47,192 bases of DNA from Rhizobium sp. Root708 (GTDB lineage: Bacteria; Pseudomonadota; Alphaproteobacteria; Rhizobiales; Rhizobiaceae), in assembly GCF_001429725.1 (NCBI RefSeq), contig NZ_LMHV01000011.1:25118-72309 (forward strand), given 5' to 3'. The first letter of the stretch is position 1. The number at the start of each line of letters is the position of its first letter. Of the stretch, positions 26,850-35,884 are shown in pieces. The notes beneath the pieces were generated by a model, which did not search any database, was not told the origin of the DNA, and was given only the letters and a program-made list of their open reading frames with translations. The position numbers and the translations under genes were made by a program.

Positions 26850-28640
26850 TCATGCAACCAAGCCCTTGGTGAGCTCCAGCGCCTGCCGCTCGAACAGCCG
26901 GCGGTAGACGCCGTCGGTGAGGCGGACCAGCGACTGGTGGTCGCCTTCCTCGACGATGTTTCCCTTGTCGAAAACCAGCAGGCGGTCGAGTGCCCTGACG
27001 GTCGACAGGCGGTGGGCGATCACCAGTGTCGTGCGGCCTTCCATCAGGCGTTCCATCGCCTGCTGTATCTGCACTTCGCTCTCGCTGTCGAGGCTGGACG
27101 TTGCCTCGTCGAGAATCAACACGGGTGCATCCGCGAGGAACGCCCGGGCGATGGCGACACGCTGGCGCTCGCCACCAGAAAGCTTCACACCGCGCTCGCC
27201 CACCATCGTCTCATAGCCCTTGGGAAGGCTCATGATGAAGTGATGGGCGCTTGCTTGTCTCGCGGCGTCCTCGATCTCGCGTCTCGATGCCTCCGGCCGG
27301 CCATAGGCGATGTTTTCGGCAAGCGTCCGGTGGAACAGGATTGGTTCCTGCTGGACGATGGCGATCTGGCCGCGCAGGCTCGATTGCGTCACCTTGGCGA
27401 TATCCTGCCCGTCGATCCGGATCGAACCCGAATTGACGTCATAGAGGCGCTGGATGAGCTTGACGAAGGTCGTCTTGCCCGAGCCCGAATGACCGACCAG
27501 ACCGACGCGCTCTCCCGGCGTGATCGCGACGGAGAAGTTGTCATAGAGCGGCGTAGGATGGGCGCCATACTGGAAGGTGACGCGATCGAAAATGATCTCG
27601 CCCTTGCCGATGGCAATCGCCTTGGCGCCGGGCCTGTCCTCGATGCAGAGCGGTGTCTTGTCGAGCAGCACCAGCTCTTCCATGTCGTTGACCGCGCGCT
27701 GCAGGTTGCGGATATCCTGTCCGACCGAGCGGAGATACCCCTGCAGCACGAAGAACATCGCCAGCACGAAGGTGATATCGCCGGGCGTCGCCAGACCCTT
27801 CTGCCACATGACGAGGCCGGTGCCGAGGATGCCTGCCTGCATCGAGACCATCATGAAGCCCTGGATCGTGCCATTCAGCGTGCCGCGCCGCCAGGTCCGC
27901 CGCGTGCGGGTGTCCCATTTAGCGAGAACATGGCTGAGGCGCTCTTCCTCGCGGTCTTCGGCGCCGAAGGCCTTGACTACGGAGTTGCAGCTGATCGCAT
28001 CGGCAAGCGCGCCGCCAAGCTTGGTATCCCAGGCATTGGCGAGCTTTGCCGCGGGCGACACATAGCCCATCGAAAGCACGACCGTGACGCCGATATAGAT
28101 CAGCGATCCTGCCGCCACGATCAGGCCCATGACCGGCCAGTAGCTGCCGAGCACAATGCTGGCGCCGGCGAGCATGACGACCGACGGCAAGAGCGCGACC
28201 AGCAGCAGGTCGTTCAGGGCATCTAGCGCCCACATGCCACGGGTGATCTTGCGCACAGTAGAGCCGGCAAAGCTGTTGGCATGCCAGTCGGTGGAGAAGC
28301 GCTGGACCTTGTGGAAGCCACTATTGGCGACATCGGCCATGATGCGCAGCGTCAGCCGTATGATGCCGTTGAAGATGAACCAGCGCAGCACGACGCTGGT
28401 GAGGCCGAGCGCCGCAACGACCACGAAGGCGCGGATTGCGCCATCGGCCGCATTGCCGCCGGCAATCGCATCGACGATCTGGCCGGAGAAGACCGGGACC
28501 AAGACCTCGGCGAGCGTGCTGGCGATAACCAGCAGGATGATGCTGCCGACGAGGGTAGGGCGATGCGTCCATTGACGAAAAACAAAGCCGAGCACGTTGC
28601 GATAGGCATCGGCACGGAAATCGAGCTTCTTGCGAGTCAT
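26850..28640 (-). CDS. ABC exporter, fused permease and ATPase (MsbA/McjD type)
   Basis: The 596-residue half-transporter has an N-terminal six-TM exporter domain (about 20-330, with STLAEVLVPVFSGQIVDAI and GGALADAISCNSVVKAFGAE). Its ATPase (about 355-590) has Walker A GHSGSGKTT, Q-loop VQQEPILF, signature LSGGERQRVAIARAF, Walker B VLILDEATSSLD and switch His in VIAHRLS. It would work as a homodimer exporting a lipid, drug or peptide; the substrate is not readable. The start at 28640 (MTRKKLDFR) fits the family, though its ribosome binding site is weak. A leader of about 250 bases contains a micro-ORF and alternating inverted repeats. Confidence 0.9.
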   Translation of the reverse strand: MTRKKLDFRADAYRNVLGFVFRQWTHRPTLVGSIILLVIASTLAEVLVPVFSGQIVDAIAGGNAADGAIRAFVVVAALGLTSVVLRWFIFNGIIRLTLRIMADVANSGFHKVQRFSTDWHANSFAGSTVRKITRGMWALDALNDLLLVALLPSVVMLAGASIVLGSYWPVMGLIVAAGSLIYIGVTVVLSMGYVSPAAKLANAWDTKLGGALADAISCNSVVKAFGAEDREEERLSHVLAKWDTRTRRTWRRGTLNGTIQGFMMVSMQAGILGTGLVMWQKGLATPGDITFVLAMFFVLQGYLRSVGQDIRNLQRAVNDMEELVLLDKTPLCIEDRPGAKAIAIGKGEIIFDRVTFQYGAHPTPLYDNFSVAITPGERVGLVGHSGSGKTTFVKLIQRLYDVNSGSIRIDGQDIAKVTQSSLRGQIAIVQQEPILFHRTLAENIAYGRPEASRREIEDAARQASAHHFIMSLPKGYETMVGERGVKLSGGERQRVAIARAFLADAPVLILDEATSSLDSESEVQIQQAMERLMEGRTTLVIAHRLSTVRALDRLLVFDKGNIVEEGDHQSLVRLTDGVYRRLFERQALELTKGLVA

Positions 28641-28802
28641 TTTAACCAGCCGGCGCCATATCGAGGCAGCCGGTCCCAAAATCGAGAGTTTATAGACACA
28701 GCCGGAACGGGAGACAAAGTAAGACCGGCAGATCGGTGGCGCTGTGAAAGACGTTAAAACCGCTTGCCGCGTGCCCTTGGGCGGGCCGCGAATTGGAATG
28801 AC

Positions 28803-28853
28803 CTAGTGTCGGATCATTCCGGACGAGAGGGTTTCGATGAATGCTAATGTCAT
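28803..28853 (-). CDS. Candidate 16-codon leader ORF upstream of the ABC exporter
   Basis: The ATG at 28853 is preceded by GGGAGG six bases upstream (28860-28865), a better ribosome binding site than that of the exporter itself. It reads MTLAFIETLSSGMIRH and a stop. It lies about 160 bp before the exporter start, between alternating ACCGGA/TCCGGT repeats and the gene. It could be a regulatory leader peptide; the sequence has no run of one amino acid that would name a signal. This is inference from layout. Confidence 0.35.
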   Translation of the reverse strand: MTLAFIETLSSGMIRH

Positions 28854-28895
28854 GCAACGCCTCCCTTGATTGATCTGCAGCGGTGGAGATTTTGT

Positions 28896-28925
28896 ACCGG
28901 ACAAATCCGGTCTTGCCAACCGGAT
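28896..28925. promoter_or_regulatory. Three alternating inverted hexamers upstream of the exporter leader
   Basis: ACCGGA (28896-28901), TCCGGT (28906-28911) and ACCGGA (28919-28924) alternate. The middle copy can pair with either neighbour: with the first across 4 bases, or with the third across 7 bases as a seven-base stem. This suits either two overlapping operators or mutually exclusive hairpins. A CTTTTCT run follows on the plus strand only. Confidence 0.45.
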
Positions 28926-29123
28926 CTTTTCTACTTTGCGGAGAATGATGCTGGGATGACACACGGGAAGCGCAGCCTGTCATCCCATTCATGGATGACC
29001 ACTTGCAATCTCGCTTTAGGGGCGTCCCTTGACCTTGGCTAGGAAGCGCCAGTCCACGTTAACCGGCGTGAATCCAAACTCTAACTTGACCGAACGGTAA
29101 GGTCAGTCGGGGAGTGGTAGCGG

Positions 29124-29312
29124 CTACCACACTTGCTGGATCGCGATGACTGCGAGAAAAGCGACCAATACCAGTGAGGCTATCCATAAAACCGTGCGAT
29201 TGGCCTCGGCGAGTACCCGTGGCGTGGGGTCTCGCTTAGGATTGAATTTGTGGCGACGGTTTTGCGGCTCACTAGCCTGCGATGATTTGTTTCCTGCTAC
29301 CATGGCTGCCAT
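29124..29312 (-). CDS. Small single-TM protein, unknown
   Basis: The 62-residue product has a polar, basic N-terminus (NRRHKFNPKRDPTPRVLAEA) and a C-terminal hydrophobic helix at about residues 40-60, giving a tail-anchored type of small membrane protein. A second ATG three codons in (29303) is an alternative start. No strong ribosome binding site is seen, and I recognise no family. The clean split between charged and hydrophobic halves favours a real gene over chance. Confidence 0.4.
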   Translation of the reverse strand: MAAMVAGNKSSQASEPQNRRHKFNPKRDPTPRVLAEANRTVLWIASLVLVAFLAVIAIQQVW

Positions 29313-29983
29313 TCCGGTCGAGATGGTGGGTTTCCCGAAGCTAATCTACGCTGTTTCATCGTCCGCGCGAAGTCTTTCTCTTTAGCAGACGAAGCGGCTA
29401 TTCTCGTCGCCGTGCAGGCTCCAATCAAGAAATGCGCTCGGTATAGTGACGCCCATATTTGGTTTCAGGGGTACCGAGCAACGCGTCGTGGTGAACACGC
29501 CGCCTGCGAAGCTGTCTGTCAGCGCAGGCCGGGAGCGGTCAGCACGGGACGGTCGATGCGTTCCTTGTCCGCACCAACGCCAACAACAGGTTGCTGACGT
29601 ATGGAACCGTCGTTGACAAGTATGCGGCCGCTGCGGCGATTTACGCCAACTGGGCGATCCGCTAGGTCGGAACGACGAGTATCAAACGCCAAGAAGTCTG
29701 TGGCGTGTTGTCGAGATAATATTCGACCTTGGAGCACGACCCTGTGGAATTCCGGACGGTGGCCTCTTGCCTATCAATTGCCCTTCTCGATCGGAAGCTG
29801 CAGATCGTGGCGCTGAGCAATAGAGTGGCTTGCTATAGCTCATTGCCAAAGATGTGAGTTTTAGAGTGGCTGCCTATAACTCATGAAATGGAATTGGCAG
29901 AGTGTCGATTAGACAGACTTCAGGACCACACTCCTGGCTTTAAAGACGTTGAGGTTCAGCACCACCTCAAGCGTCAAGCAGTT
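29313..29983. other. Intergenic region with a possible gene remnant and a direct repeat
   Basis: On the plus strand a frame ending at 29667 reads HGTVDAFLVRTNANNRLLTY, then GTVVDKYAAAAAIYANWAIR and a stop. This looks protein-like but has no start and no family I can name; it may be the 3' end of a lost gene. A 23-bp imperfect repeat lies at 29821-29884. Nothing else is evident. Confidence 0.35.
29821..29884 (+). repeat. Two imperfect 23-bp direct repeats, 41-bp period
   Basis: The copies at 29821-29843 and 29862-29884 both begin tagagtggct and end in ctcat, with differences mainly in the middle (tgctatag versus gcctataa). Their meaning is unknown. They lie about 100 bp beyond the 3' end of the Nudix gene. 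Confidence 0.55.
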
Positions 29984-30496
29984 TCAATTCTCGGGTCGAA
30001 AATCTACGAGCAGTGATTTCAGCTCAATTTCTCGTACCCTACGTGCGGCCTCCTCAGGCGAAACCCATGCGAGAATACGCTGTCCTTTTTCTTTGAAATT
30101 CTCAGTCTGCTTCGTCACCTTGACTCGGAAGACATCCACTATGGTGGGAGCGACATCGCCGTCATCCATCATCTTCAGATAGGTGTATCGGCCGATCGGT
30201 TCTTCGCGCACGTGTCCCTTGACGCCAGCCTCTTCCCAAGCCTCAATCTCGGCCGCCTCGTGAGGCTTTTTTCTTTTGATAGGCCATCCTTTCGGGATCA
30301 CCCAGCGTCCGCTGTCACGAGAGGTCATCACGAGAATTTCGACATGCCGCCGCTCTGCGTGAAACCGAAAGCACACTGCTGCATATTGTTGCCGGAACGA
30401 CCCCGTGAACAGCTTTTCAGGATTGGCAGCAAGCTGCTGTAGAAGGCTTGGCTGTCGCGACGGTTGGGACGTCGGTGGTTTTTGCTTTCTGCTCAT
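29984..30496 (-). CDS. Nudix hydrolase, DIPP/MutT-like
   Basis: The 170-residue protein has the Nudix box region WVIPKGWPIKRKKPHEAAEI, then EAWEEAGVKG. Compared with G-x5-E-x7-REUxEExGU, the first Glu is Lys and the Arg is Ile, while the metal-binding EE is kept. This variant box, with PKGWP before it, is familiar in rhizobial Nudix proteins related to diphosphoinositol-polyphosphate hydrolases. It would cleave a nucleoside- or inositol-diphosphate-type bond; the substrate is not proven. It stands alone, co-directional with the ugp genes about 190 bp upstream. Confidence 0.82.
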   Translation of the reverse strand: MSRKQKPPTSQPSRQPSLLQQLAANPEKLFTGSFRQQYAAVCFRFHAERRHVEILVMTSRDSGRWVIPKGWPIKRKKPHEAAEIEAWEEAGVKGHVREEPIGRYTYLKMMDDGDVAPTIVDVFRVKVTKQTENFKEKGQRILAWVSPEEAARRVREIELKSLLVDFRPEN

Positions 30497-30689
30497 ACTT
30501 GGCCATCAGATTGGTGAAGCGAACTGACACGGCAGGCCCGACCACGGGACCAGTTCTTGCGTGGAGATATCTGAAGCGCGAACCCTATCAAACCCCGTGG
30601 CCGTCGTTTTTCCTTCAGCGGGTTCAATACGTGGAAACCCAGATCGTAGTCACCTTCCAGATTAAATCAGGACGCTTGCTTCCTACGCA

Positions 30690-31736
30690 TCATTCCACGA
30701 TGCGTTGGTTCCCATCATTGAAGTAGTGTACCGATTGCGGTAGCGCCGCGACGACCAGCAGTTCGTCAATTCCTATCCTTGATCTGCCTGGCACGCGGAA
30801 GATCATCGGTGTCCCATCGGCAAGAAGACCGTGGACATAGCTCTCGGCTCCAACGAGCTCGACCGCACCAACCCTGACTTCCATTCGAACGGCAGCTTCG
30901 TCGGCTCCGACGGCGATGTGGAGATCTTCGGGCCTGATGCCAATCGTTTTCGTGCCGGGCGGTACTGCGCCGCCGCCTCCGACGAGGGCATGCCCCTTCT
31001 CGAAGGAAAACAGGTTCATCGAAGGCGACCCGATGAACGTTGCTACGAAAGTTGTCGCAGGCTTCTCGTAGAGCTCGATTGGTGTGCCGATCTGTTCGAT
31101 ATGGCCACCATTCAGAACCACCAGCCGGTCGGCCAAGGTCATCGCCTCCATCTGATCGTGCGTGACATAGACGCTCGTTGTCTTCAACGAACGCTGCAAC
31201 CGCTTGATCTCGACACGCATCTGGACGCGCAGCTTGGCGTCGAGGTTCGAAAGCGGTTCATCGAACAGAAAAGCTGCCGGCTCGCGGACGATGGCGCGAC
31301 CCATCGCAACGCGCTGGCGCTGTCCACCCGAGAGCTGCCGTGGCTTTCGCTGGAGAAACGGTTCGATTTCGAGCGCCTTTGCAGCTTTCTGAATCCGCCG
31401 CTCAATCTCGTCGGACGGCGTGTTGCGGTTCTTCAGGCCGTAGGCGAGGTTTTGTCGGACGGTCATGTGCGGGTAGAGCGCATAGTTCTGGAACACCATG
31501 GCGATGTCGCGTTCGGATGGCTCCAGATCATTGACCACACGCTCGGCAATGGAAATCTGCCCGGAAGAAATACTTTCCAGCCCTGCGATCATCCGCAAAA
31601 GTGTGGACTTGCCGCAGCCGGATGGCCCGACGAGCACGACGAGTTCCCCATCACCGATGTCGAGCGACACGCCCTTGATGACCTCAAGACCACCGGCATA
31701 GGTCTTGCGAACATCTTTGAGATTGATCCTGGCCAT
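30690..31736 (-). CDS. ugpC: sn-Glycerol-3-phosphate-type ABC importer ATPase
   Basis: The 348-residue MalK/UgpC-type ATPase has Walker [11 protein letters not shown]-loop [17 protein letters not shown], signature [16 protein letters not shown], Walker [16 protein letters not shown] and switch His in [17 protein letters not shown]-terminal TOBE/MalK regulatory domain follows ([13 protein letters not shown]). It energises uptake through UgpA/UgpE. Its ATG shares one base with the stop of ugpE (TAATG), so the two are translationally coupled. It is the last gene of the ugpBAEC unit. Confidence 0.93.
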   Translation of the reverse strand: MARINLKDVRKTYAGGLEVIKGVSLDIGDGELVVLVGPSGCGKSTLLRMIAGLESISSGQISIAERVVNDLEPSERDIAMVFQNYALYPHMTVRQNLAYGLKNRNTPSDEIERRIQKAAKALEIEPFLQRKPRQLSGGQRQRVAMGRAIVREPAAFLFDEPLSNLDAKLRVQMRVEIKRLQRSLKTTSVYVTHDQMEAMTLADRLVVLNGGHIEQIGTPIELYEKPATTFVATFIGSPSMNLFSFEKGHALVGGGGAVPPGTKTIGIRPEDLHIAVGADEAAVRMEVRVGAVELVGAESYVHGLLADGTPMIFRVPGRSRIGIDELLVVAALPQSVHYFNDGNQRIVE

Positions 31737-32584
31737 TACTTCTCCGTCTCCACGAGACCTTTGACAAACCAGCGCTGCATCAGGACCACGACGATGATGG
31801 GCGGGATGATGGCGAGGATCGCCGTCACCATGACGAAATTCCACGGTGTTGCCGCGTCGGCGAAATCGACCATCTTGCGCAACCCTATGATGATGGTGTT
31901 CATCTTGGCGTCGTTGGTAACGAGAAGCGGCCACAGATACTGCGTCCAGCCGTAAATGAAGAGGATCACGAAGAGCGCCGCGATATTGGTACGCGATAGT
32001 GGAAGCAGGATGTCGCGCATGAAGCGGAAGGGTCCGGCATTGTCGATGCGAGCAGCCTCCAGCAACTCGCCGGGGATGGTCAGAAAGAATTGCCGGAACA
32101 GGAACGTTGCGGTAGCCGACGCCATCAGAGGCAGCGTTAACCCTGCGTAGGTATCAATCAAACCAAGGTCGACGATCACCTTGTAGGTCGGCAGGATGCG
32201 CACTTCGACTGGCAGCATGAGCGTCACAAAAATCATCCAGAAGAAGACCATGCGAAACGGAAAGCGGAAGAAGACGATCGCGAAGGCAGAGAGGAACGAG
32301 ATGACGATTTTGCCAACAGCGATAGCAACGGCAACCACCAAGGTGTTGAACAGCATGCGCTCGAGACTGACGCCAACCACTTGCTCGACGCCGCCGGAAA
32401 GCGCGTCGCCATAGTTCTCAGTGAAATGTCCGCCCGGTAAGAGCGAGATCGGCGGCCGGATAATCGCAGCCGAGGTCATCGTCGAGGCGACGAAGGTGTA
32501 GTAGATCGGAAACGCGACGATGATGATGCCGATGATGAGCATCAGATGACCGATGAGGCTGGCGACGGGTCTTTTTTCAATCAT
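31736..32584 (-). CDS. ugpE: Glycerol-3-phosphate ABC importer permease UgpE
   Basis: The 282-residue inner-membrane permease has six predicted TM helices. The EAA loop, which docks the ATPase, is present: [20 protein letters not shown]. Other landmarks are the start [20 protein letters not shown] and [20 protein letters not shown]. It pairs with UgpA to form the channel. It follows ugpA by about six bases and overlaps ugpC by one base. Confidence 0.93.
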   Translation of the reverse strand: MIEKRPVASLIGHLMLIIGIIIVAFPIYYTFVASTMTSAAIIRPPISLLPGGHFTENYGDALSGGVEQVVGVSLERMLFNTLVVAVAIAVGKIVISFLSAFAIVFFRFPFRMVFFWMIFVTLMLPVEVRILPTYKVIVDLGLIDTYAGLTLPLMASATATFLFRQFFLTIPGELLEAARIDNAGPFRFMRDILLPLSRTNIAALFVILFIYGWTQYLWPLLVTNDAKMNTIIIGLRKMVDFADAATPWNFVMVTAILAIIPPIIVVVLMQRWFVKGLVETEK

Positions 32585-32590
32585 GCGCGC

Positions 32591-33472
32591 TCACCCGTAA
32601 TGGACCCGCTTCTCGACGAAGCGGAATTGAAAAGCCGTGAGCGCGATGACGATGATCATCAGGATCACTGATTGCGCGGCAGACGAGCCGAGATCTAGAT
32701 TGACGAAGCCGTCGTTGTAAACCTTGTAGACCAGCGTCTCCGTCGCCTTGGCAGGGCCTCCGCCTGTAACGGAATGGATGATGCCGAAGGTGTCGAAGAA
32801 GGCGTAGACGGTGTTGACCACCAGCAGGAAGAATGTCGTTGGCGCAAGAAGCGGGAAGACGATGGTCCAGAAGCGGCGACTGCCTCGCGCGCCGTCGATC
32901 GCTGCGGCCTCGATCAGCGATTTAGGGATTGCCTGCAGGCCGGCCACGAAAAACAGGAAATTGTAGCTGATCTGCTTCCATGCGGCCGCGACGATGACGA
33001 GGCCCATCGCCTGGTCGCCGTTCAGCAACGGATCCCACAAAAAGCCGTTTCGGCGCAGGATGTAGGCGAATGTGCCCATGGCCGGATTGAACATGAACAG
33101 CCACAGCATGCCGGCCACGGCCGGTGCCACCGCGTAGGGCCATATCAGCAACGTGCGGTAAAACGTCTGGCCGCGCACCACCTTGTCGGCGGCTGTCGCT
33201 AGCGCCAGCGCTACGACCATCGAAAGCAGAGCCGTCAGGACGCTGAAGATTACTGTGACCTGCAGCGAGTTCAGATAGTTCGGGTCCGACAGAACCTGCT
33301 TGAAATTGGCTAGACCGACAAACCCGCTCTTCAGGCCGAACGGGTCCTGACGTTGCGTCGACTGATAAAGCGCCTGGCTCGCCGGCCAGAAGAAGAACAC
33401 CACAGTGAGGATTAGTTGCGGAGCGACGAGGCAATAGGGAAGAATCTTGTTCGGAAAGGCTGCTTGTTGCAC
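32591..33472 (-). CDS. ugpA: Glycerol-3-phosphate ABC importer permease UgpA
   Basis: A 293-residue, six-TM permease with the UgpA N-terminus [20 protein letters not shown] and the EAA loop [21 protein letters not shown] chose the GTG at 33472 because AAGGA lies eight bases upstream and the protein then begins just ahead of the conserved FPNKILPY; an ATG 13 codons upstream (33511) is possible but adds non-family residues. It lies between ugpB and ugpE in the same direction, with about 70 bp after ugpB. Confidence 0.92.
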   Translation of the reverse strand: MQQAAFPNKILPYCLVAPQLILTVVFFFWPASQALYQSTQRQDPFGLKSGFVGLANFKQVLSDPNYLNSLQVTVIFSVLTALLSMVVALALATAADKVVRGQTFYRTLLIWPYAVAPAVAGMLWLFMFNPAMGTFAYILRRNGFLWDPLLNGDQAMGLVIVAAAWKQISYNFLFFVAGLQAIPKSLIEAAAIDGARGSRRFWTIVFPLLAPTTFFLLVVNTVYAFFDTFGIIHSVTGGGPAKATETLVYKVYNDGFVNLDLGSSAAQSVILMIIVIALTAFQFRFVEKRVHYG

Positions 33473-33540
33473 GGCAGGGTCCTTGCACGAGGGGATAGCA
33501 CCCGCGACCATCGGGCCGCGGGCGAAACTGCATCAGTGCC

Positions 33541-34845
33541 TTACTGGAGGGCCTGCTTGATCGCCGCGTTGCCACGCTCCACAGCCTTGTCGAGCGCTGC
33601 CTTTGCATCCTGCTTTCCAGCAAGCATGGCTTCGAACTCCTCGTTCATGATATCGCGAACCTGCGGCAGGTTCACCAGACGAACGCCTTTGGAATTCTCG
33701 GTCGGTGCCTTACCCATCATTTGCAAGATTGGCGTCTCGCGACCGGGGTTCTTGTCGTAGAAGCCTGATTTCTTGGTGTCTTCGTAGGCCGCCATCGTCA
33801 CCGGCATGTAGCCGGAGACCTGATGCAGCCGCGACTGGATCTTGGTTTGCGACAGGAAGTGGAAGAACTGGGCGATGCCCCTGTATTCCGCATCGCTCTT
33901 GCCGGCGAAGACCCAGAGGCTTGCGCCGCCCGGAATGGTGTTTTGAGGCCCATGCCCTTCGTAATAGGGCAGCTGGCCGATGCCGTAGTTCATGCCCGAT
34001 TTGACGATATCGCCGAGGCCACCAGAGGACTCCGTCATGATCGCGCATTCGCCAGAGGTGAAGAGTTGCTTGGCTTCCGATGTGCGGCCGCCATAGCGGA
34101 ACGTTCCGTCCTTGGCGAGATCGGCGATTGATTGGAAATGCTGGACAAACAGCGGTGAGTTGAAGGCGAGCGTCACATCGGTGCCGCCAAGCCCGTTCTC
34201 GTTGGAACCGTACGACACGTTGTTCCATGCTGCCAGGTTCTCGGTCTGGATCCAGGTCAGCCAGGTGGATGTGAGCCCGCAGGATGCGGCGCCGCTGGCT
34301 TTGATCTTCTTGGCAGCATCGAACACTTCTGGCCAGGTCTTCGGCGGATTGTCGGCATCCAGGCCAGCCTTCTTGAAGATGTCCTTGTTGTAGTAGAGGA
34401 TCGGTGAAGAGGAGTTATACGGGAACGACAGCATGGTGCCGTCGGGCTTGGAATAGTAGGCGGCGATACCGGCCAGATATTCCGACTTGTCGAAGGTGAA
34501 GCCGCCCTTCTTGAGGACTTCGGCTGCCGGCATGATCGCGCCCTCGGCACCCATCATTACGCCGCTCCCGGCATCGAACACCTGAAGGATGGCCGGTGGC
34601 TGCTTTGCGCGGAAGGCCGCAATGCCAGCGTTCAGCGCTTCGGGGTAAGTGCCCTTGAAAACCGGAATGATAGTATAATCGCTCTGGCTTTCGTTGAACT
34701 CCTTGGCAAGCTGGTTGACTACCTCGTTGTTGGCGCCGGCCATGGCATGCCACCACTGAAGTTCCATGGCTGCAAGCGCGTGCGAAGTCATGGCGAACGA
34801 GGCGACAGCCGCGAGTGCGGATACAGATAGACTGCGAACGGACAT
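33541..34845 (-). CDS. ugpB: Glycerol-3-phosphate-type ABC substrate-binding protein
   Basis: The 434-residue periplasmic binding protein has a signal peptide of about 25 residues (SVSALAAVASFAMTSHALAA). It aligns well with E. coli UgpB as I remember it: LQWWHAMAGANNEVVNQLA, IIPVFKGTYPEALNAGIAAF, SSSPILYYNKDIFKKAGLD, PPKTWPEV, GGASLWVFAGK and GYMPVTMAAYEDTKKSGFYD. The start at 34845 has a strong GGAGG eight bases upstream. The gap of about 200 bp to the phosphatase gene, with an inverted repeat at 34874-34886, leaves room for its own promoter. The ligand is probably glycerol-3-phosphate or a glycerophosphodiester. Confidence 0.93.
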   Translation of the reverse strand: MSVRSLSVSALAAVASFAMTSHALAAMELQWWHAMAGANNEVVNQLAKEFNESQSDYTIIPVFKGTYPEALNAGIAAFRAKQPPAILQVFDAGSGVMMGAEGAIMPAAEVLKKGGFTFDKSEYLAGIAAYYSKPDGTMLSFPYNSSSPILYYNKDIFKKAGLDADNPPKTWPEVFDAAKKIKASGAASCGLTSTWLTWIQTENLAAWNNVSYGSNENGLGGTDVTLAFNSPLFVQHFQSIADLAKDGTFRYGGRTSEAKQLFTSGECAIMTESSGGLGDIVKSGMNYGIGQLPYYEGHGPQNTIPGGASLWVFAGKSDAEYRGIAQFFHFLSQTKIQSRLHQVSGYMPVTMAAYEDTKKSGFYDKNPGRETPILQMMGKAPTENSKGVRLVNLPQVRDIMNEEFEAMLAGKQDAKAALDKAVERGNAAIKQALQ

Positions 34846-34873
34846 AAATTGCTCCTCCCTGAGCGGTTGTATA

Positions 34874-34886
34874 CCGGATGATCCGG
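34874..34886. promoter_or_regulatory. Perfect inverted repeat CCGGAT-G-ATCCGG ahead of ugpB
   Basis: Six-base arms with a one-base centre, about 30 bp before the ugpB start and just upstream of its ribosome binding site. It could be an operator or a short leader hairpin. A similar core (CCGGAATGATCCG on the minus strand) occurs in the leader of the ABC exporter near 28811-28823. Confidence 0.4.
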
Positions 34887-35044
34887 CTTGAATTTCCCGA
34901 TAGCAATCCTCCTCGATTGCAAACGGGTTTTTCGAAAGACATGAGCGAACGCGCACAAAGGTCGCGCGCCTGCAAGCGCGTTCAATCCAAGATAGCGTCA
35001 TCGCCCTGACTGTCGAGGCCAGGTAGGCATTGTTTGTATGCCGG

Positions 35045-35845
35045 CTATACACCGGCGATTTTTCTCAGATCGTCAATCGCGCCCGGTGCTGCGGCCAGCA
35101 CCGGCGATCCTTTCGTCAAACGCTCGCCCTCAGTCGGGAACGGGTGGTGCCATCCACCGGATTCCTTGACGAGGCAGTACCCGGCAATGCAATCCCAGGC
35201 ATGCATGTAGGGCTCGTAGTAACCTACGAGGCGGCCCCCAGCGACATAAGCCAACATCAGGGCGCCGGATCCGTTGCGGATGAAGTTTCCCCCGGCCTGC
35301 AACAACTCTTCGACCATTTTCCCGACAAAGGCTGGCGTCACATAGTTGTTGGCGCCGATACCCGTTACCGCGTCGCGGATCGTTCGCGTGGGGTCGATGT
35401 TCAGTGGAGTGCCGTTCAATGTTGCGCCGCAACCGGATGCCGCCGAATAGAGTTCGTCGTGGCATGGAGCCGCGATTACGCCGACGACGGGTTGGCCGTC
35501 GAACAGCAGGCCGATTGACACGCACCAGTTGGGCATTCCGTTGACAAACGGGCTGGTCCCGTCGATCGGATCGACAACCCAGGTGAAGCCCGACGTTCCC
35601 GGTTCGAAACCATATTCCTCGCCGAGAACACCGTCCTCCGGGAAGGACGCATGGATGCGTCCCCGGATTAGTTGCTCGACCTCGCGGTCGGCAATCGAGA
35701 CGACATCCTGCGCGTCTCGCTTGGTTTCGATGACAAGGGATCCGCGCTTGTTGTAGAAGTCGAGGGCAAGTGCGCCAGCCTGCCTGGCGACCTCCTCGGC
35801 GACCTTATGGCGTAACCCAATGCTGGAGCGCAGCTGCAATTCCAT
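35045..35845 (-). CDS. Inositol monophosphatase-family phosphatase
   Basis: The 266-residue Mg-dependent sugar/inositol phosphatase has all family motifs: GVLGEEYGFEPG for the first metal site, WVVDPIDGTSPFVNGMPN for the catalytic Asp-Asp site, and the late AWDCIAGYCLVKESGG motif. Members dephosphorylate inositol-1-phosphate, histidinol phosphate, fructose-1,6-bisphosphate or similar esters. The start at 35845 has AAGGA nine bases upstream. It lies 39 bp behind the Afu-type ATPase and before ugpB, between two importers likely to take up organophosphates, so it may act on the imported substrate in the cytoplasm (no signal peptide). Confidence 0.9.
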   Translation of the reverse strand: MELQLRSSIGLRHKVAEEVARQAGALALDFYNKRGSLVIETKRDAQDVVSIADREVEQLIRGRIHASFPEDGVLGEEYGFEPGTSGFTWVVDPIDGTSPFVNGMPNWCVSIGLLFDGQPVVGVIAAPCHDELYSAASGCGATLNGTPLNIDPTRTIRDAVTGIGANNYVTPAFVGKMVEELLQAGGNFIRNGSGALMLAYVAGGRLVGYYEPYMHAWDCIAGYCLVKESGGWHHPFPTEGERLTKGSPVLAAAPGAIDDLRKIAGV

Positions 35846-35884
35846 AAACTATGTCCTTCGATTATCGTTGCTGGGTGGCACCGG

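Noticed and set aside
26634..28226. A 530-codon open frame on the plus strand opposite the ABC exporter
   Set aside because: It is antisense to a gene with all ATPase motifs, has low-complexity H/R/D-rich content and no domain; a shadow of high-GC codon usage.
28905..28932. Intrinsic terminator on the plus strand (7-bp stem then CTTTTCT)
   Set aside because: No plus-strand gene ends upstream; the stem is better explained as part of the alternating hexamers in the exporter leader.
34985..35015. PhoB-box-like GTCATCGCCCTGACTGTC upstream of ugpB
   Set aside because: It matches the CTGTCAT-N4-CTGTCAT consensus in only about 9 of 14 positions, which is too weak to list as a site.
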